Positions 17,612-27,446 of a stretch of 64,000 nucleotides of DNA are shown piece after piece. How positions within the stretch are numbered: the first letter of the stretch is position 1; each line of letters opens with the position of its first letter. The position numbers were made by a program, and so were the translations under genes. This DNA is from Proteobacteria bacterium ST_bin11 (GTDB taxonomy: Bacteria > Pseudomonadota > Gammaproteobacteria > Methylococcales > Methylomonadaceae): the NCBI GenBank assembly GCA_002083615.1, contig MSXO01000035.1, forward strand, positions 44,129 through 108,128. Direction: 5' to 3'. Below the pieces are notes generated by a model. That model worked only from the letters and a program-made list of their open reading frames with translations, had not been told where the DNA came from and searched no databases.

Positions 17612-20600
17612 ATGACACCGAATTTCGTTCATCTTCGTATCCATACTGAGTTTTCCCTGGTTGACGGTATCGTCAGGATCAAGCCTTTGGTGAAGAAACT
17701 GGCTGAGTATGTCATGCCAGCCGCTGCGATTACCGAACAGAGCAATCTGTTCTCGCTGGTTAAATTCTACAAAGCCGCGCAAGGTGCCGGTATCAAACCC
17801 TTGATCGGCGCCGATGTATTGATTTTTAATCCCGATGAGCCTGCGTCGCCGTTTCGCTTGACTATGTTGGCGCGCAATCAAAAAGGCTATGTGACGCTGA
17901 CTGAGCTGATTTCTCGGGGCTACCAAGAAGGGCAACATCAGGGCATTCCCATGTTGCAAAAGGAATGGGTTGCTGAAAATCACGAGGGTTTGATCGTGCT
18001 ATCCGGAGCGATGGATGGCGATGTGGGGCAGGCTTTGTTGGCGGAAAATGCCGAGCAAGCCAAACGTTGCGCCGAATATTGGCGAGATTTGTTCGAAAAC
18101 AGCTTTTATCTGGAGTTGCAGCGGATCGGTAAAGCGGACGAGGAGCGTTACATCAAATTAGCGGCGGATTTGGCTGCCGAGTTAGAGTTGCCGGTGGTTG
18201 CCACCAACGATGTGCGATTTATCAGCAAAAATGATTTCGACGCCCATGAAGTGCGGGTCTGTATTCATCAAGGCCGGGTGCTGGACGATAGCCGTCGGCC
18301 GAAAAACTATACCGCTCAGCAATATTTGCGCACTGCCGAGGAAATGGCCGAACTGTTCGCCGACATTCCGGAAGCCTTAGCCAATAGCGTCGAAATTGCC
18401 AAACGCTGCAATGTCGAGCTCACGCTGGGTGAAAACTATTTGCCCGATTTCCCAGTCCCCAAGGGTATGACGCTGGACGACTATTTCAAGCAGGCCTCGC
18501 GCCAAGGGCTTGAGGAGCGTTTGATACAGTATCCGCCGATAGGCAAAGCCAGCTTTGCGGAGAACCGTAAAGTCTATGACGAGCGCTTGGAAGTCGAACT
18601 GAACGTGATCACCCAAATGGGTTTTCCCGGCTATTTCATGATTGTCGCGGACTTTATTCAGTGGGCTAAGAACAATGCAATACCGGTAGGGCCGGGCAGG
18701 GGATCGGGTGCGGGCTCTTTAGTGGCGTACGCATTGAAGATTACCGATCTTGATCCCATCGAATTCGATTTGCTGTTTGAGCGCTTTTTGAATCCTGAAC
18801 GGGTCTCGATGCCCGACTTTGATATCGATTTTTGTATGGAGCGCCGTGACGAGGTAATCGATTATGTGGCACGGCATTATGGCCGCGATCATGTGTCGCA
18901 GATCATCACCTGTGGCTCGATGGCAGCCAAGGCCGTGATTCGCGACGTGGGCAGGGTGATGGGGCATGCCTATGGTTTTGTCGACAGACTAGCCAAGCTG
19001 ATTCCATTTGAGATCGGCATGACCTTGGATAAGGCGCTACAAGACAGTGCCGAGTTGAAGGCTTTGTACGATACCGAGGAAGAAGTTAAATCGTTGATTG
19101 ATATGGCGCGTTCCTTGGAAGGTATTTCTCGTAACGCCGGCAAGCACGCCGGTGGCGTGGTGATCTCGCCAACCAAGCTTACCGATTTCAGTCCATTATA
19201 TTGCGAGCAGGGCGGCGGCAATCTGGTCACGCAGTTCGATAAGGACGATGTCGAAGCGGTCGGCTTGGTCAAATTCGACTTCTTGGGTTTGCGGACTCTG
19301 ACGATCATCGATTGGGCGCTGCAAACCATTAATCGCCAGCGCGCGCAACGGGGCGAAGAAGCCGTCGATATCACCCAGATTCCACGCGACGACCTGCCAA
19401 GCTATGAATTACTAAAAAACGCCCAGACTACCGCTGTGTTTCAGCTGGGGTCGCGCGGCATGAAAGAATTGATCAAAAAACTGAAACCGGATTGCTTCGA
19501 CGACATTATCGCGTTGGTGGCTCTATTCCGTCCCGGACCGTTGGAATCGGGTATGGTGGACGACTACATCAACGTCAAGCATGGCGCCAAGGCTGAATAC
19601 GCTCATCCCTTGCTGGAGCCAATCCTTAAGCCGACCAACGGCGTGATTCTGTATCAGGAACAGGTGATGCAGATTGCTAGGGAATTGGCAAGCTACACCT
19701 TAGGCGGCGCCGATATGTTACGGCGGGCAATGGGCAAGAAAAAGCCGGAGGAGATGGCCAAGGAGCGGGAAAAATTCATGTCCGGTGCCGTGGTAAACCA
19801 AATCGATGCTTCGATCGCGACATATGTTTTTGACTTGATGGAGAAGTTTGCCGGCTACGGTTTCAACAAGTCGCACTCGGCGGCATATGCGTTGGTTGCT
19901 TATCAAACGGCTTGGTTGAAGGCGCATTATCCGGCGGCGTTTATGGCGGCGGTGATGTCATCGGATATGGATAACACCGACAAAGTGGTGGTTCTGATTG
20001 ATGAATGTCGAGAGATGAGGCTGGAGATCTGCCCACCAGATATCAATGTTTCCGATTTTCGTTTCACGGTCAACGACCAAGGCCATATCGTCTACGGTAT
20101 CGGGGCGATTAAAGGCGTCGGTGAAAACGCGATTGACGATTTACTGAAAGAACGCAAGGCCAATGGCCCCTATGCTGGCTTGTACGACTTGTGCAAGCGC
20201 GTCGATTTACGCAAGGTTAACCGGCGGGTTTTGGAAGCGCTGATCAGGGCGGGGGCGCTGGACGCTATCGATCCCAATCGTGCTGCGCATCTGGCTGAAC
20301 TCACCACTGCTCTGAGAGTCGCCGAACAACATGGCAAAATGGCGCTGGCTGGTCAAAACGACTTATTTGGTTTAGCTGTGCAGGTGGAAGTGACAGATGG
20401 CGAAGCAGAAGCTTACTCTACGGTAGTTGAACCTTGGACCGAGAAAGAAAGGCTGGACGCGGAAAAGCAGACGCTGGGTCTGTTTTTGACTGGCCACCCT
20501 ATCGCTGAGTATTTGCCTGAACTGAAACATATCACCCATGGTTCGCTAGCCAGCCTGGAAATCGACGCGGGACGATCCAGGGGCAAAATGGAAGGGAGGG

Positions 20601-21100
20601 TGGCCGGTTTGGTCGTGGAAATGCGCACCCGGCAGACCAAGCAAGGCAAGATGATGGGCTTTGCTACCTTGGACGACCGTACCGGTAGGCTGGAAGTGGC
20701 GGCATTCAGCGGAATTTTCGACAAGTACCGGAACTTGTTGGCAAAGGATACTTTGTTAGTGGCGGAAGGCTCGCTGGCGATGGACGACTTTACCAATAGT
20801 CTGCGTATGACTGCCGAAAAGCTTTACAGCATGGAACAGGCGCGGGAAATGTTTGCCCGGGGCATCGTGTTGAATTGGGATAGCAGACAATGGCGGACGC
20901 AGCGCAGTTTTGTTGACGAGCTGGCGGAAACACTGAGACCGTTTTGTGGCGGACTTTGCCCGATCAGCATCGAATTTGCAAAAGCCGAAGCCAAGGCCAA
21001 TCTGCAACTGGGCGACGATTGGCGAGTTCACCCCAGTGATGAATTGTTAATTCGCTTGCGAAGACTATTGTCGAACGAAGCCGTCCAAGTTAGGTATTAA
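17612..21100 (+). CDS. dnaE: DNA polymerase III alpha subunit
   Basis: A 1162-residue replicative polymerase of the DnaE1 type. The N-terminal PHP domain begins HLRIHTEFSLVDG, but the metal site is degenerate (AITEQSNLF), as usual in Gammaproteobacteria, where proofreading is by DnaQ. The palm aspartates are in PDFDIDF near 401-407. The thumb, fingers (NAGKHAGGVVISP; GFNKSHSAAYALVAYQTAW) and the C-terminal HhH and OB domains (about 860-1100) follow. It is the last gene of the bamA-to-dnaE cluster and ends just before a strong two-way terminator. Confidence 0.98.
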   Translation: MTPNFVHLRIHTEFSLVDGIVRIKPLVKKLAEYVMPAAAITEQSNLFSLVKFYKAAQGAGIKPLIGADVLIFNPDEPASPFRLTMLARNQKGYVTLTELISRGYQEGQHQGIPMLQKEWVAENHEGLIVLSGAMDGDVGQALLAENAEQAKRCAEYWRDLFENSFYLELQRIGKADEERYIKLAADLAAELELPVVATNDVRFISKNDFDAHEVRVCIHQGRVLDDSRRPKNYTAQQYLRTAEEMAELFADIPEALANSVEIAKRCNVELTLGENYLPDFPVPKGMTLDDYFKQASRQGLEERLIQYPPIGKASFAENRKVYDERLEVELNVITQMGFPGYFMIVADFIQWAKNNAIPVGPGRGSGAGSLVAYALKITDLDPIEFDLLFERFLNPERVSMPDFDIDFCMERRDEVIDYVARHYGRDHVSQIITCGSMAAKAVIRDVGRVMGHAYGFVDRLAKLIPFEIGMTLDKALQDSAELKALYDTEEEVKSLIDMARSLEGISRNAGKHAGGVVISPTKLTDFSPLYCEQGGGNLVTQFDKDDVEAVGLVKFDFLGLRTLTIIDWALQTINRQRAQRGEEAVDITQIPRDDLPSYELLKNAQTTAVFQLGSRGMKELIKKLKPDCFDDIIALVALFRPGPLESGMVDDYINVKHGAKAEYAHPLLEPILKPTNGVILYQEQVMQIARELASYTLGGADMLRRAMGKKKPEEMAKEREKFMSGAVVNQIDASIATYVFDLMEKFAGYGFNKSHSAAYALVAYQTAWLKAHYPAAFMAAVMSSDMDNTDKVVVLIDECREMRLEICPPDINVSDFRFTVNDQGHIVYGIGAIKGVGENAIDDLLKERKANGPYAGLYDLCKRVDLRKVNRRVLEALIRAGALDAIDPNRAAHLAELTTALRVAEQHGKMALAGQNDLFGLAVQVEVTDGEAEAYSTVVEPWTEKERLDAEKQTLGLFLTGHPIAEYLPELKHITHGSLASLEIDAGRSRGKMEGRVAGLVVEMRTRQTKQGKMMGFATLDDRTGRLEVAAFSGIFDKYRNLLAKDTLLVAEGSLAMDDFTNSLRMTAEKLYSMEQAREMFARGIVLNWDSRQWRTQRSFVDELAETLRPFCGGLCPISIEFAKAEAKANLQLGDDWRVHPSDELLIRLRRLLSNEAVQVRY

Positions 21101-21129
21101 GTCGGCGTCAACGTAAACGACAGGCATAA

Positions 21130-21155
21130 AAAAGGGAGGGGTTAACCTCCCTTTT
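21130..21155. terminator. Bidirectional rho-independent terminator between dnaE and an OmpA-like gene
   Basis: A perfect 10-base stem, AAAAGGGAGG (21130-21139) with CCTCCCTTTT (21146-21155), and a 6-base loop. The A-run on one side and T-run on the other let it serve both the plus-strand dnaE transcript and the minus-strand gene ending at 21197. Confidence 0.85.
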
Positions 21156-21196
21156 GGGACTATCGGGCTGAAGCTAGACCGCCCGATATTTTATGC

Positions 21197-22381
21197 CTAC
21201 TTGTCGGTGCGTTTGTAATTTACCCGACGGTTGTAAGCGCGTCCTTCATCGGTTTCGTTGCTGTCGACCGGTTGAGACTCGCCAAAACCAGCTGTTGTCA
21301 GGCGCTTACTGTCCACACCCAGTTTAACCAGTTCATTTTTGACGGCGTTAGCTCGACGTTGTGACAACTTTTCGTTGTAAGAATCCGTGCCGTAACTGTC
21401 GGTATGGCCTTGGATTTCTACCGTTAAGCCTGGATTGAGTTTCATCACTTCAACCGCATTTTGGATCAGAGGGTCGTATTTGGATTTGACTTTATCGCTG
21501 TCGAAATCGAACAACAAGCCATGGAACGCCCAGCAACCGTCTTTATCGACGATGGCACCTTTAGGGGTGTCAGGGCATTTGTCCACACAATTACTTACGC
21601 CGTCTTTGTCGTCGTCTTGTGTTGAACAATCTGCGACCTTTGGTGTACCGGCTTTCAGGAACACGTTTTTAACGAAATCGCTCATGCCTTTCGGACTGGA
21701 AATAGCGTCTGCTGTAGTCGAGAATCCGCAACCCGATACATTGGCCAATTCTTGCAGCACCGTTTGACCTACAGCATCTTCGTCATTGCCGACCCAAATT
21801 GTATAAATGCACAGCTTGTCGCCATATTGAGTTTTGAGAGCTTCTGCAGTCGGGATTGGCGAGACTTCTTCGATACCGTCACTGAAAACGAGTAAGGCAA
21901 TATTTCCGGGAGCGCTGCTTATATCTTTACCGGAATCGCTAAGTGCAGTGGCCAGTGGTGTGCCGCCGCTAGAGCATTGCAGAGATGTAATAGCGCTTTC
22001 GAAACCGGATGGGGAGTAGTTTTGCACGGCTTGGTTAAGATAAGTCGAGCCCCATGATAGGCATGGACCAAAACCAAAACTGCGTAAACCGGATGTCAGA
22101 GGCATCACCGGAATGGATTTGTTAAACTTGTTTAGCAGGTTTTTCTCGACATCCAACTTGGTACCACTGTAATCCGATGAGTTTACATAGGTGCGGCTCA
22201 TTGACGAAGATGAATCATTAACCACGAAGAAGCTGTTTGTTTTTTGTACCAATTTTCCGGATTTAACCAGCGCGTTGAGGTCTTCAGGCTGAAAGGCCTG
22301 GAAATTATTGCTCGATTGCGTCGCGCAACCGGACAGCAGCGCCCCGGCCAAAGTGGCCGTCAATAAAAGGTTTCTTTTCAT
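21197..22381 (-). CDS. OmpA-family lipoprotein with von Willebrand A domain
   Basis: A 394-residue outer-membrane lipoprotein. The ATG at 22381 is preceded by a GGAG about eight bases upstream and gives a lipobox LLSGC (Cys19); an in-frame start at 22411 is less likely. Domains in order: a VWA-like domain with metal-site motif DSSSS at 56-60, a short calcium-binding type thrombospondin-3 repeat (DDDKDGVSNCVDKCPDTPKG, near 255-275) and a C-terminal OmpA peptidoglycan-binding domain (LLFDFDSDKV, then GHTDSYG). It likely bridges outer membrane and peptidoglycan and exposes an adhesive domain; its ligand is unknown. Confidence 0.88.
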   Translation of the reverse strand: MKRNLLLTATLAGALLSGCATQSSNNFQAFQPEDLNALVKSGKLVQKTNSFFVVNDSSSSMSRTYVNSSDYSGTKLDVEKNLLNKFNKSIPVMPLTSGLRSFGFGPCLSWGSTYLNQAVQNYSPSGFESAITSLQCSSGGTPLATALSDSGKDISSAPGNIALLVFSDGIEEVSPIPTAEALKTQYGDKLCIYTIWVGNDEDAVGQTVLQELANVSGCGFSTTADAISSPKGMSDFVKNVFLKAGTPKVADCSTQDDDKDGVSNCVDKCPDTPKGAIVDKDGCWAFHGLLFDFDSDKVKSKYDPLIQNAVEVMKLNPGLTVEIQGHTDSYGTDSYNEKLSQRRANAVKNELVKLGVDSKRLTTAGFGESQPVDSNETDEGRAYNRRVNYKRTDK

Positions 22382-22549
22382 GTTTTTATTCTCCAGGTTG
22401 TTATTCTGCATCTACAAGGTCTAGCCCACCGCCTTGCTGGCTTAAGTCTAACATCAATACCTTATTTGTTAATAGTGCATTCATCTTATCCATGCACCGT
22501 GAAATAATGCCGCTTCGTTTTTAATCCGTAGGTCTCCTAGGAGAAGTTA

Positions 22550-22993
22550 ATGAGCAAAATTTTAATTTTCTGTACGCTGTTTTTTCTAGCTTGCGCGGCT
22601 CGAGCCGAGAGCGTGAAGGAATTAGCCGAGCATGGTAATGCGCAAGCGCAAGCCAAGTTGGCTTCCTTTTATTTACTTGGGCGCGAGGGCTTTGAGAAGG
22701 ATGAACACAAGGCCGCAGAGTGGATGGAGAAGGCGGCGAATCAAGGTTTGCTGGATGCTCAAGTAGTCATGGCGGCGATGTATGACAGAGGGATGGGGGT
22801 CAATAGCGATAGAGACAAGGCCACCGATTGGTACGAAAAAGCCGCTAAACAAGGGCATGCCACTTCGTTGGCTATTCTAGGGAGAAACGATGCGGCCAAA
22901 GGCAGCGTACAATTTAATTATCAGGCGATGCGCTTAAGCGCGTCGCGTTCTATTCCCGGCGAATACGCTAAGAAATTTTTAACAACTAAATAA
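22550..22993 (+). CDS. Exported Sel1-repeat protein
   Basis: A 147-residue protein with a signal peptide (cleavage near residue 19, CAARAES). It contains two to three Sel1-like repeats: QAQAKLASFYLLG, then KAAEWMEKAANQG, DAQVVMAAMYDRG and KATDWYEKAAKQGH. Sel1 repeats form helical pairs that bind other proteins; here the location is the periplasm. A strong AGGAGAAG lies just upstream of the ATG. It ends seven bases before gltX, so the two may share a transcript, though no functional link is evident. Confidence 0.8.
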   Translation: MSKILIFCTLFFLACAARAESVKELAEHGNAQAQAKLASFYLLGREGFEKDEHKAAEWMEKAANQGLLDAQVVMAAMYDRGMGVNSDRDKATDWYEKAAKQGHATSLAILGRNDAAKGSVQFNYQAMRLSASRSIPGEYAKKFLTTK

Positions 22994-23000
22994 ATTGACG

Positions 23001-24407
23001 ATGAGTATTAGAACCCGTTTTGCCCCAAGTCCCACCGGTTATTTACATGTTGGCGGTGCCAGAACTGCTTTGTTTTCGTGGTTGTACGCGCGTAAACACG
23101 GCGGCAGATTTATTTTACGAATCGAGGATACCGATCTTGAACGCTCCAGTCAGGCGTCTGTGGATGCTATTTTGGAGGGCATGGCCTGGTTGGGTCTTGA
23201 GTACGACGAGGGCCCATTCTACCAAACGCAGCGATTTGACCGTTATAAAGAAGTGATTCAGCAATTGCTGGGCCAGGGCGACGCCTACTACTGCTACTGT
23301 AGTCGAGAGGAGTTGGAGGTTTTACGTGAGCAGCAGATGGCGAATAAGGAAAAGCCACGTTACAACGGCAAGTGTCGGCATGGCGTCGAAAATCCGCAAG
23401 GCGAGCGGGTGGTGCGCTTTAAGAATCCAGAGCAGGGCGAAGTAGTTATCGATGACCAGGTGAAAGGTCGGATCGTTGTTGCCAATAAGGAATTGGATGA
23501 CTTAATTATAGCCCGCTCCGACGGCACGCCGACGTATAACTTGACGGTGGTGGTCGATGATATGGATATGGGGGTGACGCATGTCATACGCGGTGACGAT
23601 CACGTTAATAATACCCCTAGGCAAATTAATATTCTAAAAGCCTTAGGGGCGCAATTGCCGGTGTATGCGCACGTGCCGATGATTTTAGGCTCGGATGGTG
23701 CACGATTGTCCAAGCGTCACGGCGCTGTGAGTGTAATGCAATATCGCAATGACGGGTATCTGCCCGAGGCCTTATTGAATTACTTGGTAAGGTTGGGTTG
23801 GTCGCACGGCGATCAGGAGTTGTTTTCCTTGGAAGAGATGGTGCGGCTGTTTGAGTTAGAAAAGGTCAATGTGTCCGCGTCCACATTCAATACCGAGAAG
23901 CTACTGTGGTTGAATCATCAATACATTATGAATAGCGATCCAGTGCATGTGGCCAGTCATTTGGCTTGGCATATGGGAGATCGAGGTATCGATTCTACAA
24001 CCGGTCCCGACTTAGCGGATGTCGTTAAAGCACAGCGCGAACGTTGCAAAACCCTGGTGGATATGGCTAACGAAAGCCAATACTTTTACCAAGAGTTTGA
24101 TCAATATGAAGAAAAAGCCGCCAAAAAGAATTTCAAAGCAGGGGTAGACGCTATTTTGCAGCATTTGTTGGAGCAATTTAGGGCTATCGGCGATTGGGAC
24201 GTATCCAGCCTTCATCAAGTGGTACTGGATAGTGCCGAGCAATTGCAGCTTAATTTGGGTAAAGTTGCACAACCCCTGCGCGTGGCGGTTTGCGGTAGTG
24301 GTGTGTCGCCCGCTATCGATGCAACCCTAGCGCTATTGGGCAGAGAAAAAACCCTGAAAAGACTAGAGCGAGCCATTCAACATATTAAGAATATAGAAAA
24401 TTCCTAG
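23001..24407 (+). CDS. gltX: Glutamyl-tRNA synthetase
   Basis: A 468-residue class I synthetase that charges tRNA-Glu. The ATG at 23001 gives the canonical start SIRTRFAPSPTGYLHVGG (HIGH-type motif); a TTG at 22995 is in frame but unneeded. The KMSKS-type motif reads RLSKRHGA near 237-244. A zinc-type cluster is present (CYCS near 98-101, then KCRH). Two identical tRNA-Glu genes lie directly downstream, putting enzyme and substrate side by side. Confidence 0.97.
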   Translation: MSIRTRFAPSPTGYLHVGGARTALFSWLYARKHGGRFILRIEDTDLERSSQASVDAILEGMAWLGLEYDEGPFYQTQRFDRYKEVIQQLLGQGDAYYCYCSREELEVLREQQMANKEKPRYNGKCRHGVENPQGERVVRFKNPEQGEVVIDDQVKGRIVVANKELDDLIIARSDGTPTYNLTVVVDDMDMGVTHVIRGDDHVNNTPRQINILKALGAQLPVYAHVPMILGSDGARLSKRHGAVSVMQYRNDGYLPEALLNYLVRLGWSHGDQELFSLEEMVRLFELEKVNVSASTFNTEKLLWLNHQYIMNSDPVHVASHLAWHMGDRGIDSTTGPDLADVVKAQRERCKTLVDMANESQYFYQEFDQYEEKAAKKNFKAGVDAILQHLLEQFRAIGDWDVSSLHQVVLDSAEQLQLNLGKVAQPLRVAVCGSGVSPAIDATLALLGREKTLKRLERAIQHIKNIENS

Positions 24408-24432
24408 ACAAAGTTCTGAATATCCGTATAAT
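24405..24432 (+). promoter_or_regulatory. tRNA operon promoter
   Basis: A -35 element TAGACA (24405-24410) and a perfect -10 TATAAT (24427-24432) are separated by 16 bases. GCGAGGAC follows, the G/C-rich discriminator typical of stable RNA promoters under stringent control. The predicted start is about 10 bases before tRNA-Ala. The -35 lies over the stop codon of gltX. Confidence 0.7.
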
Positions 24433-24448
24433 GCGAGGACTCAACTAC

Positions 24449-24524
<76 letters not shown>

Positions 24525-24546
24525 AAATAGTTGATTTTAGTCCTGA

Positions 24547-24622
24547 GTCCCCATCGTCTAGTGGCCTAGGACACCGCCCTTTCACGGCGGTAACCGGGGT
24601 TCGAACCCCCGTGGGGACGCCA
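24547..24622 (+). tRNA. tRNA-Glu (anticodon TTC), copy 1
   Basis: A 76-base tRNA with encoded CCA. Acceptor GTCCCC pairs with GGGGAC, and the anticodon loop CTTTCAC gives TTC. It is identical to the second copy 63 bases downstream and probably belongs to the same transcript as tRNA-Ala. Confidence 0.96.
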
Positions 24623-24685
24623 ATTTGGCTAAAGCCGGTTCATCCGACAATTCGCATTAAAGAAGTCAATCAGCAAATAGTCTTA

Positions 24686-24761
24686 GTCCCCATCGTCTAG
24701 TGGCCTAGGACACCGCCCTTTCACGGCGGTAACCGGGGTTCGAACCCCCGTGGGGACGCCA
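24686..24761 (+). tRNA. tRNA-Glu (anticodon TTC), copy 2
   Basis: An exact 76-base repeat of the preceding tRNA-Glu, also with encoded CCA. The tandem pair is probably a local duplication. Confidence 0.96.
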
Positions 24762-24939
24762 TCAATTGTCAAAGTATTGGTCTGTAGCAGCGCATAAATA
24801 AGCGCTGGCGGCCTTACTTTGTTATCAGTTTTAAAATTCCTTTTTAAGCCAGAGTTACGTTAATTCGATATTGTTATTCGCTTCGTTCCCTGCTGATTAC
24901 GTCAGTTAGGGCTGATTCGAGATTTAAAGCTAAAAATCA

Positions 24940-24976
24940 AAAGCTAAACCTAAATCGAAGGTTTAGGTTTAGCTTT
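24940..24976. terminator. Perfect 15-base inverted repeat, probable terminator of mltD and/or the tRNA operon
   Basis: AAAGCTAAACCTAAA (24940-24954) and its exact complement (24962-24976) flank a 7-base loop. It sits between the convergent tRNA operon and mltD. The stem is AT-rich and ends in only three A or T, so it is weak in the classical sense but symmetric. A 6-base hairpin CAGCGC/GCGCTG at 24788-24807 lies nearer the tRNAs. Confidence 0.6.
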
Positions 24977-25039
24977 ATGGTCAACTTAAAAAATGTTACG
25001 GCAAAGCGGATGGCACCAACTGACAATTTTTCCGAAATT

Positions 25040-26638
25040 TTAGGTGGACGGATGGCCGGCTTCGATCATTACTTTTAATTTCGAGCCCGGTTTTATGTCG
25101 GCCTTGTTTTTGGGGACGTTATTCCATTTCCGTAACTCGGTAACATTGACATTAAACTTTTTCGAGATTTGTGCCAAGGTGTCGCCGGCTTTCACTGTGT
25201 AGCTAATTTGCTTGATGGAAGGCGCGGTTGAGGCCACCGTTATACTGCTACTGGTTTTCTTAATCTTAAGCTTTTGACCGGGTTTCAGTGCAGCTTTTTT
25301 GGGTAACTTATTCCAACTCAAAATATCGTCTTTATCAACGGAAAAACGTTGCGAGACATCCCATAAAGTATCGCCTTTTTTAACCGTATACAGCTGTTTG
25401 CTGGATTGAGCAGGGGTTGGGGTGGTCTGTTGAGTTGCTGAAGCAACCGCCGCCGCTGTAGGCTCCCCTTTTTGCGAATGAAACGAGATAGGGATCAACA
25501 GGATTGAGCCTTGAGCCACGGTGTCGTCGTCGAGATGATTTACGCTGATAATCTCTTCAACAGTGGTGCTGTGCTTGCTGGCTATGCTTTTCAGCGTTTC
25601 TTTCTTGCCTACCGTGTGATGTTCCCACTTTATTCGTTCTTGATGCGGTAACTCAGCCAGTTTTTCTTTGAATGAGTCGGCTTTATCTACCGGAATCAGC
25701 AAATGTTGCGCGCCGTTTGGATCGGTACTCCAACGGTTGTAGCCGGGATTGAGTTTTAAAAAGTCATTCAGCGGGGTTTGTGCCATTTCGGCCGCTTTAC
25801 CCAAGTCAAGCTGCGATTTTACATCTACCAGTTCGAAGTAAGGTTGGTTAGCGAATTGATGCAGATTGACGTTATATTTTTCTGGATTGGCGAAGATTTT
25901 GGCGATTGCCAGCAGCCTGGGTACATACGCTGAGGTTTCATTGTTCAAATCCAGCGACCAAAAGTCGGTAGGCTGTCCGCGGTCGAGATTTCTGTCCACT
26001 GCGTTTTTGATATTGCCTTTGCCTGCGTTGTAAGACGCCAATGCCAACAACCAATCGTTGTTAAAAGTCTCGCTGAGTTCTTTCAAGAACGTGGTAGCGG
26101 CCTGTGTGGACTGCACGACGTCGCGTCGGGCGTCATACCAGCTATTTTGCTTTAACCCGTAAAGACGACCGGTTGGCGGAATGAATTGCCAAAGACCGGA
26201 AGCCTGAGCAGGTGACATGGCGTCAGGCCTGAAAGCGCTTTCAACCGCAGGTAATAAAGCCATTTCGCCAGGGATGTTTTTGGCTTCGATTTCGTTAAGG
26301 ATGAAATACAAGTAGGGCTCCGCGCGCTGTTGCACGCGGGTGAGATATTCGGGGTTTTTAAGATACCAGTTTACTTCGCGGTCGATTCTGGCATTATCGA
26401 TTTCCGGCAAGGCGTAAAGAGACAGCATTCTATCCCAGATAGTGGCGTGTTCTTTTGCTTCTAACTGCTTATTGTGGATTTTTCCGGTATTGCCATTGCG
26501 GGTAAATACGGAAAACTTGCTGTTTGATGACTGGGTCAGGTGGTCTTTTTGCGCATGTTGACTACAACCAGTTGCTAGTAAAATTGGCAGTAGATAAGAC
26601 AGATGACGGCCTGATTTTTTGGAAATTGAGCGGGGCAT
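25040..26638 (-). CDS. mltD: Membrane-bound lytic murein transglycosylase D with three LysM domains
   Basis: A 532-residue lipoprotein (lipobox LLATGC, Cys25) that cleaves glycan strands of peptidoglycan, forming 1,6-anhydro ends. The SLT domain spans about 105-235, with the catalytic Glu133 in LLPAVESAF, and the typical SGLWQFIPPTGR and ALASYNAGKGN motifs. Three LysM peptidoglycan-binding modules follow (near 345, 416 and 480; for example LYTVKKGDTLWDVSQRF). It is divergent from a methyltransferase gene, an order also seen around mltD in enterobacteria. Confidence 0.94.
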   Translation of the reverse strand: MPRSISKKSGRHLSYLLPILLATGCSQHAQKDHLTQSSNSKFSVFTRNGNTGKIHNKQLEAKEHATIWDRMLSLYALPEIDNARIDREVNWYLKNPEYLTRVQQRAEPYLYFILNEIEAKNIPGEMALLPAVESAFRPDAMSPAQASGLWQFIPPTGRLYGLKQNSWYDARRDVVQSTQAATTFLKELSETFNNDWLLALASYNAGKGNIKNAVDRNLDRGQPTDFWSLDLNNETSAYVPRLLAIAKIFANPEKYNVNLHQFANQPYFELVDVKSQLDLGKAAEMAQTPLNDFLKLNPGYNRWSTDPNGAQHLLIPVDKADSFKEKLAELPHQERIKWEHHTVGKKETLKSIASKHSTTVEEIISVNHLDDDTVAQGSILLIPISFHSQKGEPTAAAVASATQQTTPTPAQSSKQLYTVKKGDTLWDVSQRFSVDKDDILSWNKLPKKAALKPGQKLKIKKTSSSITVASTAPSIKQISYTVKAGDTLAQISKKFNVNVTELRKWNNVPKNKADIKPGSKLKVMIEAGHPST

Positions 26639-26723
26639 TGTCTGAACTCGCTAAAATAAAAAAATTAGATCCTAGCATGGCTTTCTAAAATAGCCAAAAA
26701 AACATATCCTTAGCGGCGATTAA

Positions 26724-27446
26724 ATGAAGAGACAATTTCTGTTTGCGTTGTACCAAACCCCAAGAGGTAAGCTACTGCAAACCATGGAAGCCAATTATTT
26801 AAGACGATCAATAACCGTCAGTTGCAAACAACAGCAGTTACAGATTGGCGGTCTGGGGTGGGAAAACGAGTTTGTCGATTTTTCCTTGTATCGGAACTAT
26901 GTGATTTTGGACGGCAAAGCGATGGGGGATGCCGGGGCATTGAAAGTGACCGCAAAAGCCTTTAATTTGCCGATCCAAACAGAGTCCATGGATTTGGTGG
27001 TGCTCCCGCATATATTGGAGTTCGATGCCCGGCGATTCCAAACCCTGCGTGAAGTTAATCGGATATTAAAGCCGGGCGGCGAATTGGTAATGTTGAATTT
27101 CAACCCGTTCAGCTTGTCTGTCCGTTTCCAATTTCTATGGGACTGGAAGTTAGCGGATTCCTGGCGGGCGCATTTCATCACTAAAGCGCGAGTCTTAGAT
27201 TGGCTGAAATTGATGAATTTCGAATTGCTGACGACAGCAGAGTTTGGCGTTGACAGTTACACCATTGCCCACGGTAAATTCGAGTTTTACTTTGGCTCTG
27301 TTTTCGATATGGCTTATGGCGTTAAAGCCGTTAAGCGGCGATACACCTTGATTCCCCTAGCAGCAACTCAGCAGCGCCGAAGCAATTTGGCAACGGTCGG
27401 ATTAGGGTTGAAATCGAATTTGCACAGACAGGATAATCATGACTGA
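26724..27446 (+). CDS. SAM-dependent methyltransferase next to rnhA (YafS-like)
   Basis: A 240-residue class I methyltransferase of the type-11 group. The segment SMDLVVLPHILEFD followed by REVNRILKPGGELVMLNFNP is the typical post-motif region; the usual N-terminal glycine-rich SAM loop is poorly conserved here. The substrate is unknown. It overlaps rnhA by eight bases and is divergent from mltD, the same neighbourhood as E. coli yafS, on which the comparison rests. Confidence 0.8.
   Translation: MKRQFLFALYQTPRGKLLQTMEANYLRRSITVSCKQQQLQIGGLGWENEFVDFSLYRNYVILDGKAMGDAGALKVTAKAFNLPIQTESMDLVVLPHILEFDARRFQTLREVNRILKPGGELVMLNFNPFSLSVRFQFLWDWKLADSWRAHFITKARVLDWLKLMNFELLTTAEFGVDSYTIAHGKFEFYFGSVFDMAYGVKAVKRRYTLIPLAATQQRRSNLATVGLGLKSNLHRQDNHD

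Noticed and set aside
24547..24761. CRISPR-like repeat
   Set aside because: The repeated 76-base unit with a 63-base spacer is simply two tRNA-Glu genes. No CRISPR array was seen anywhere in the window.
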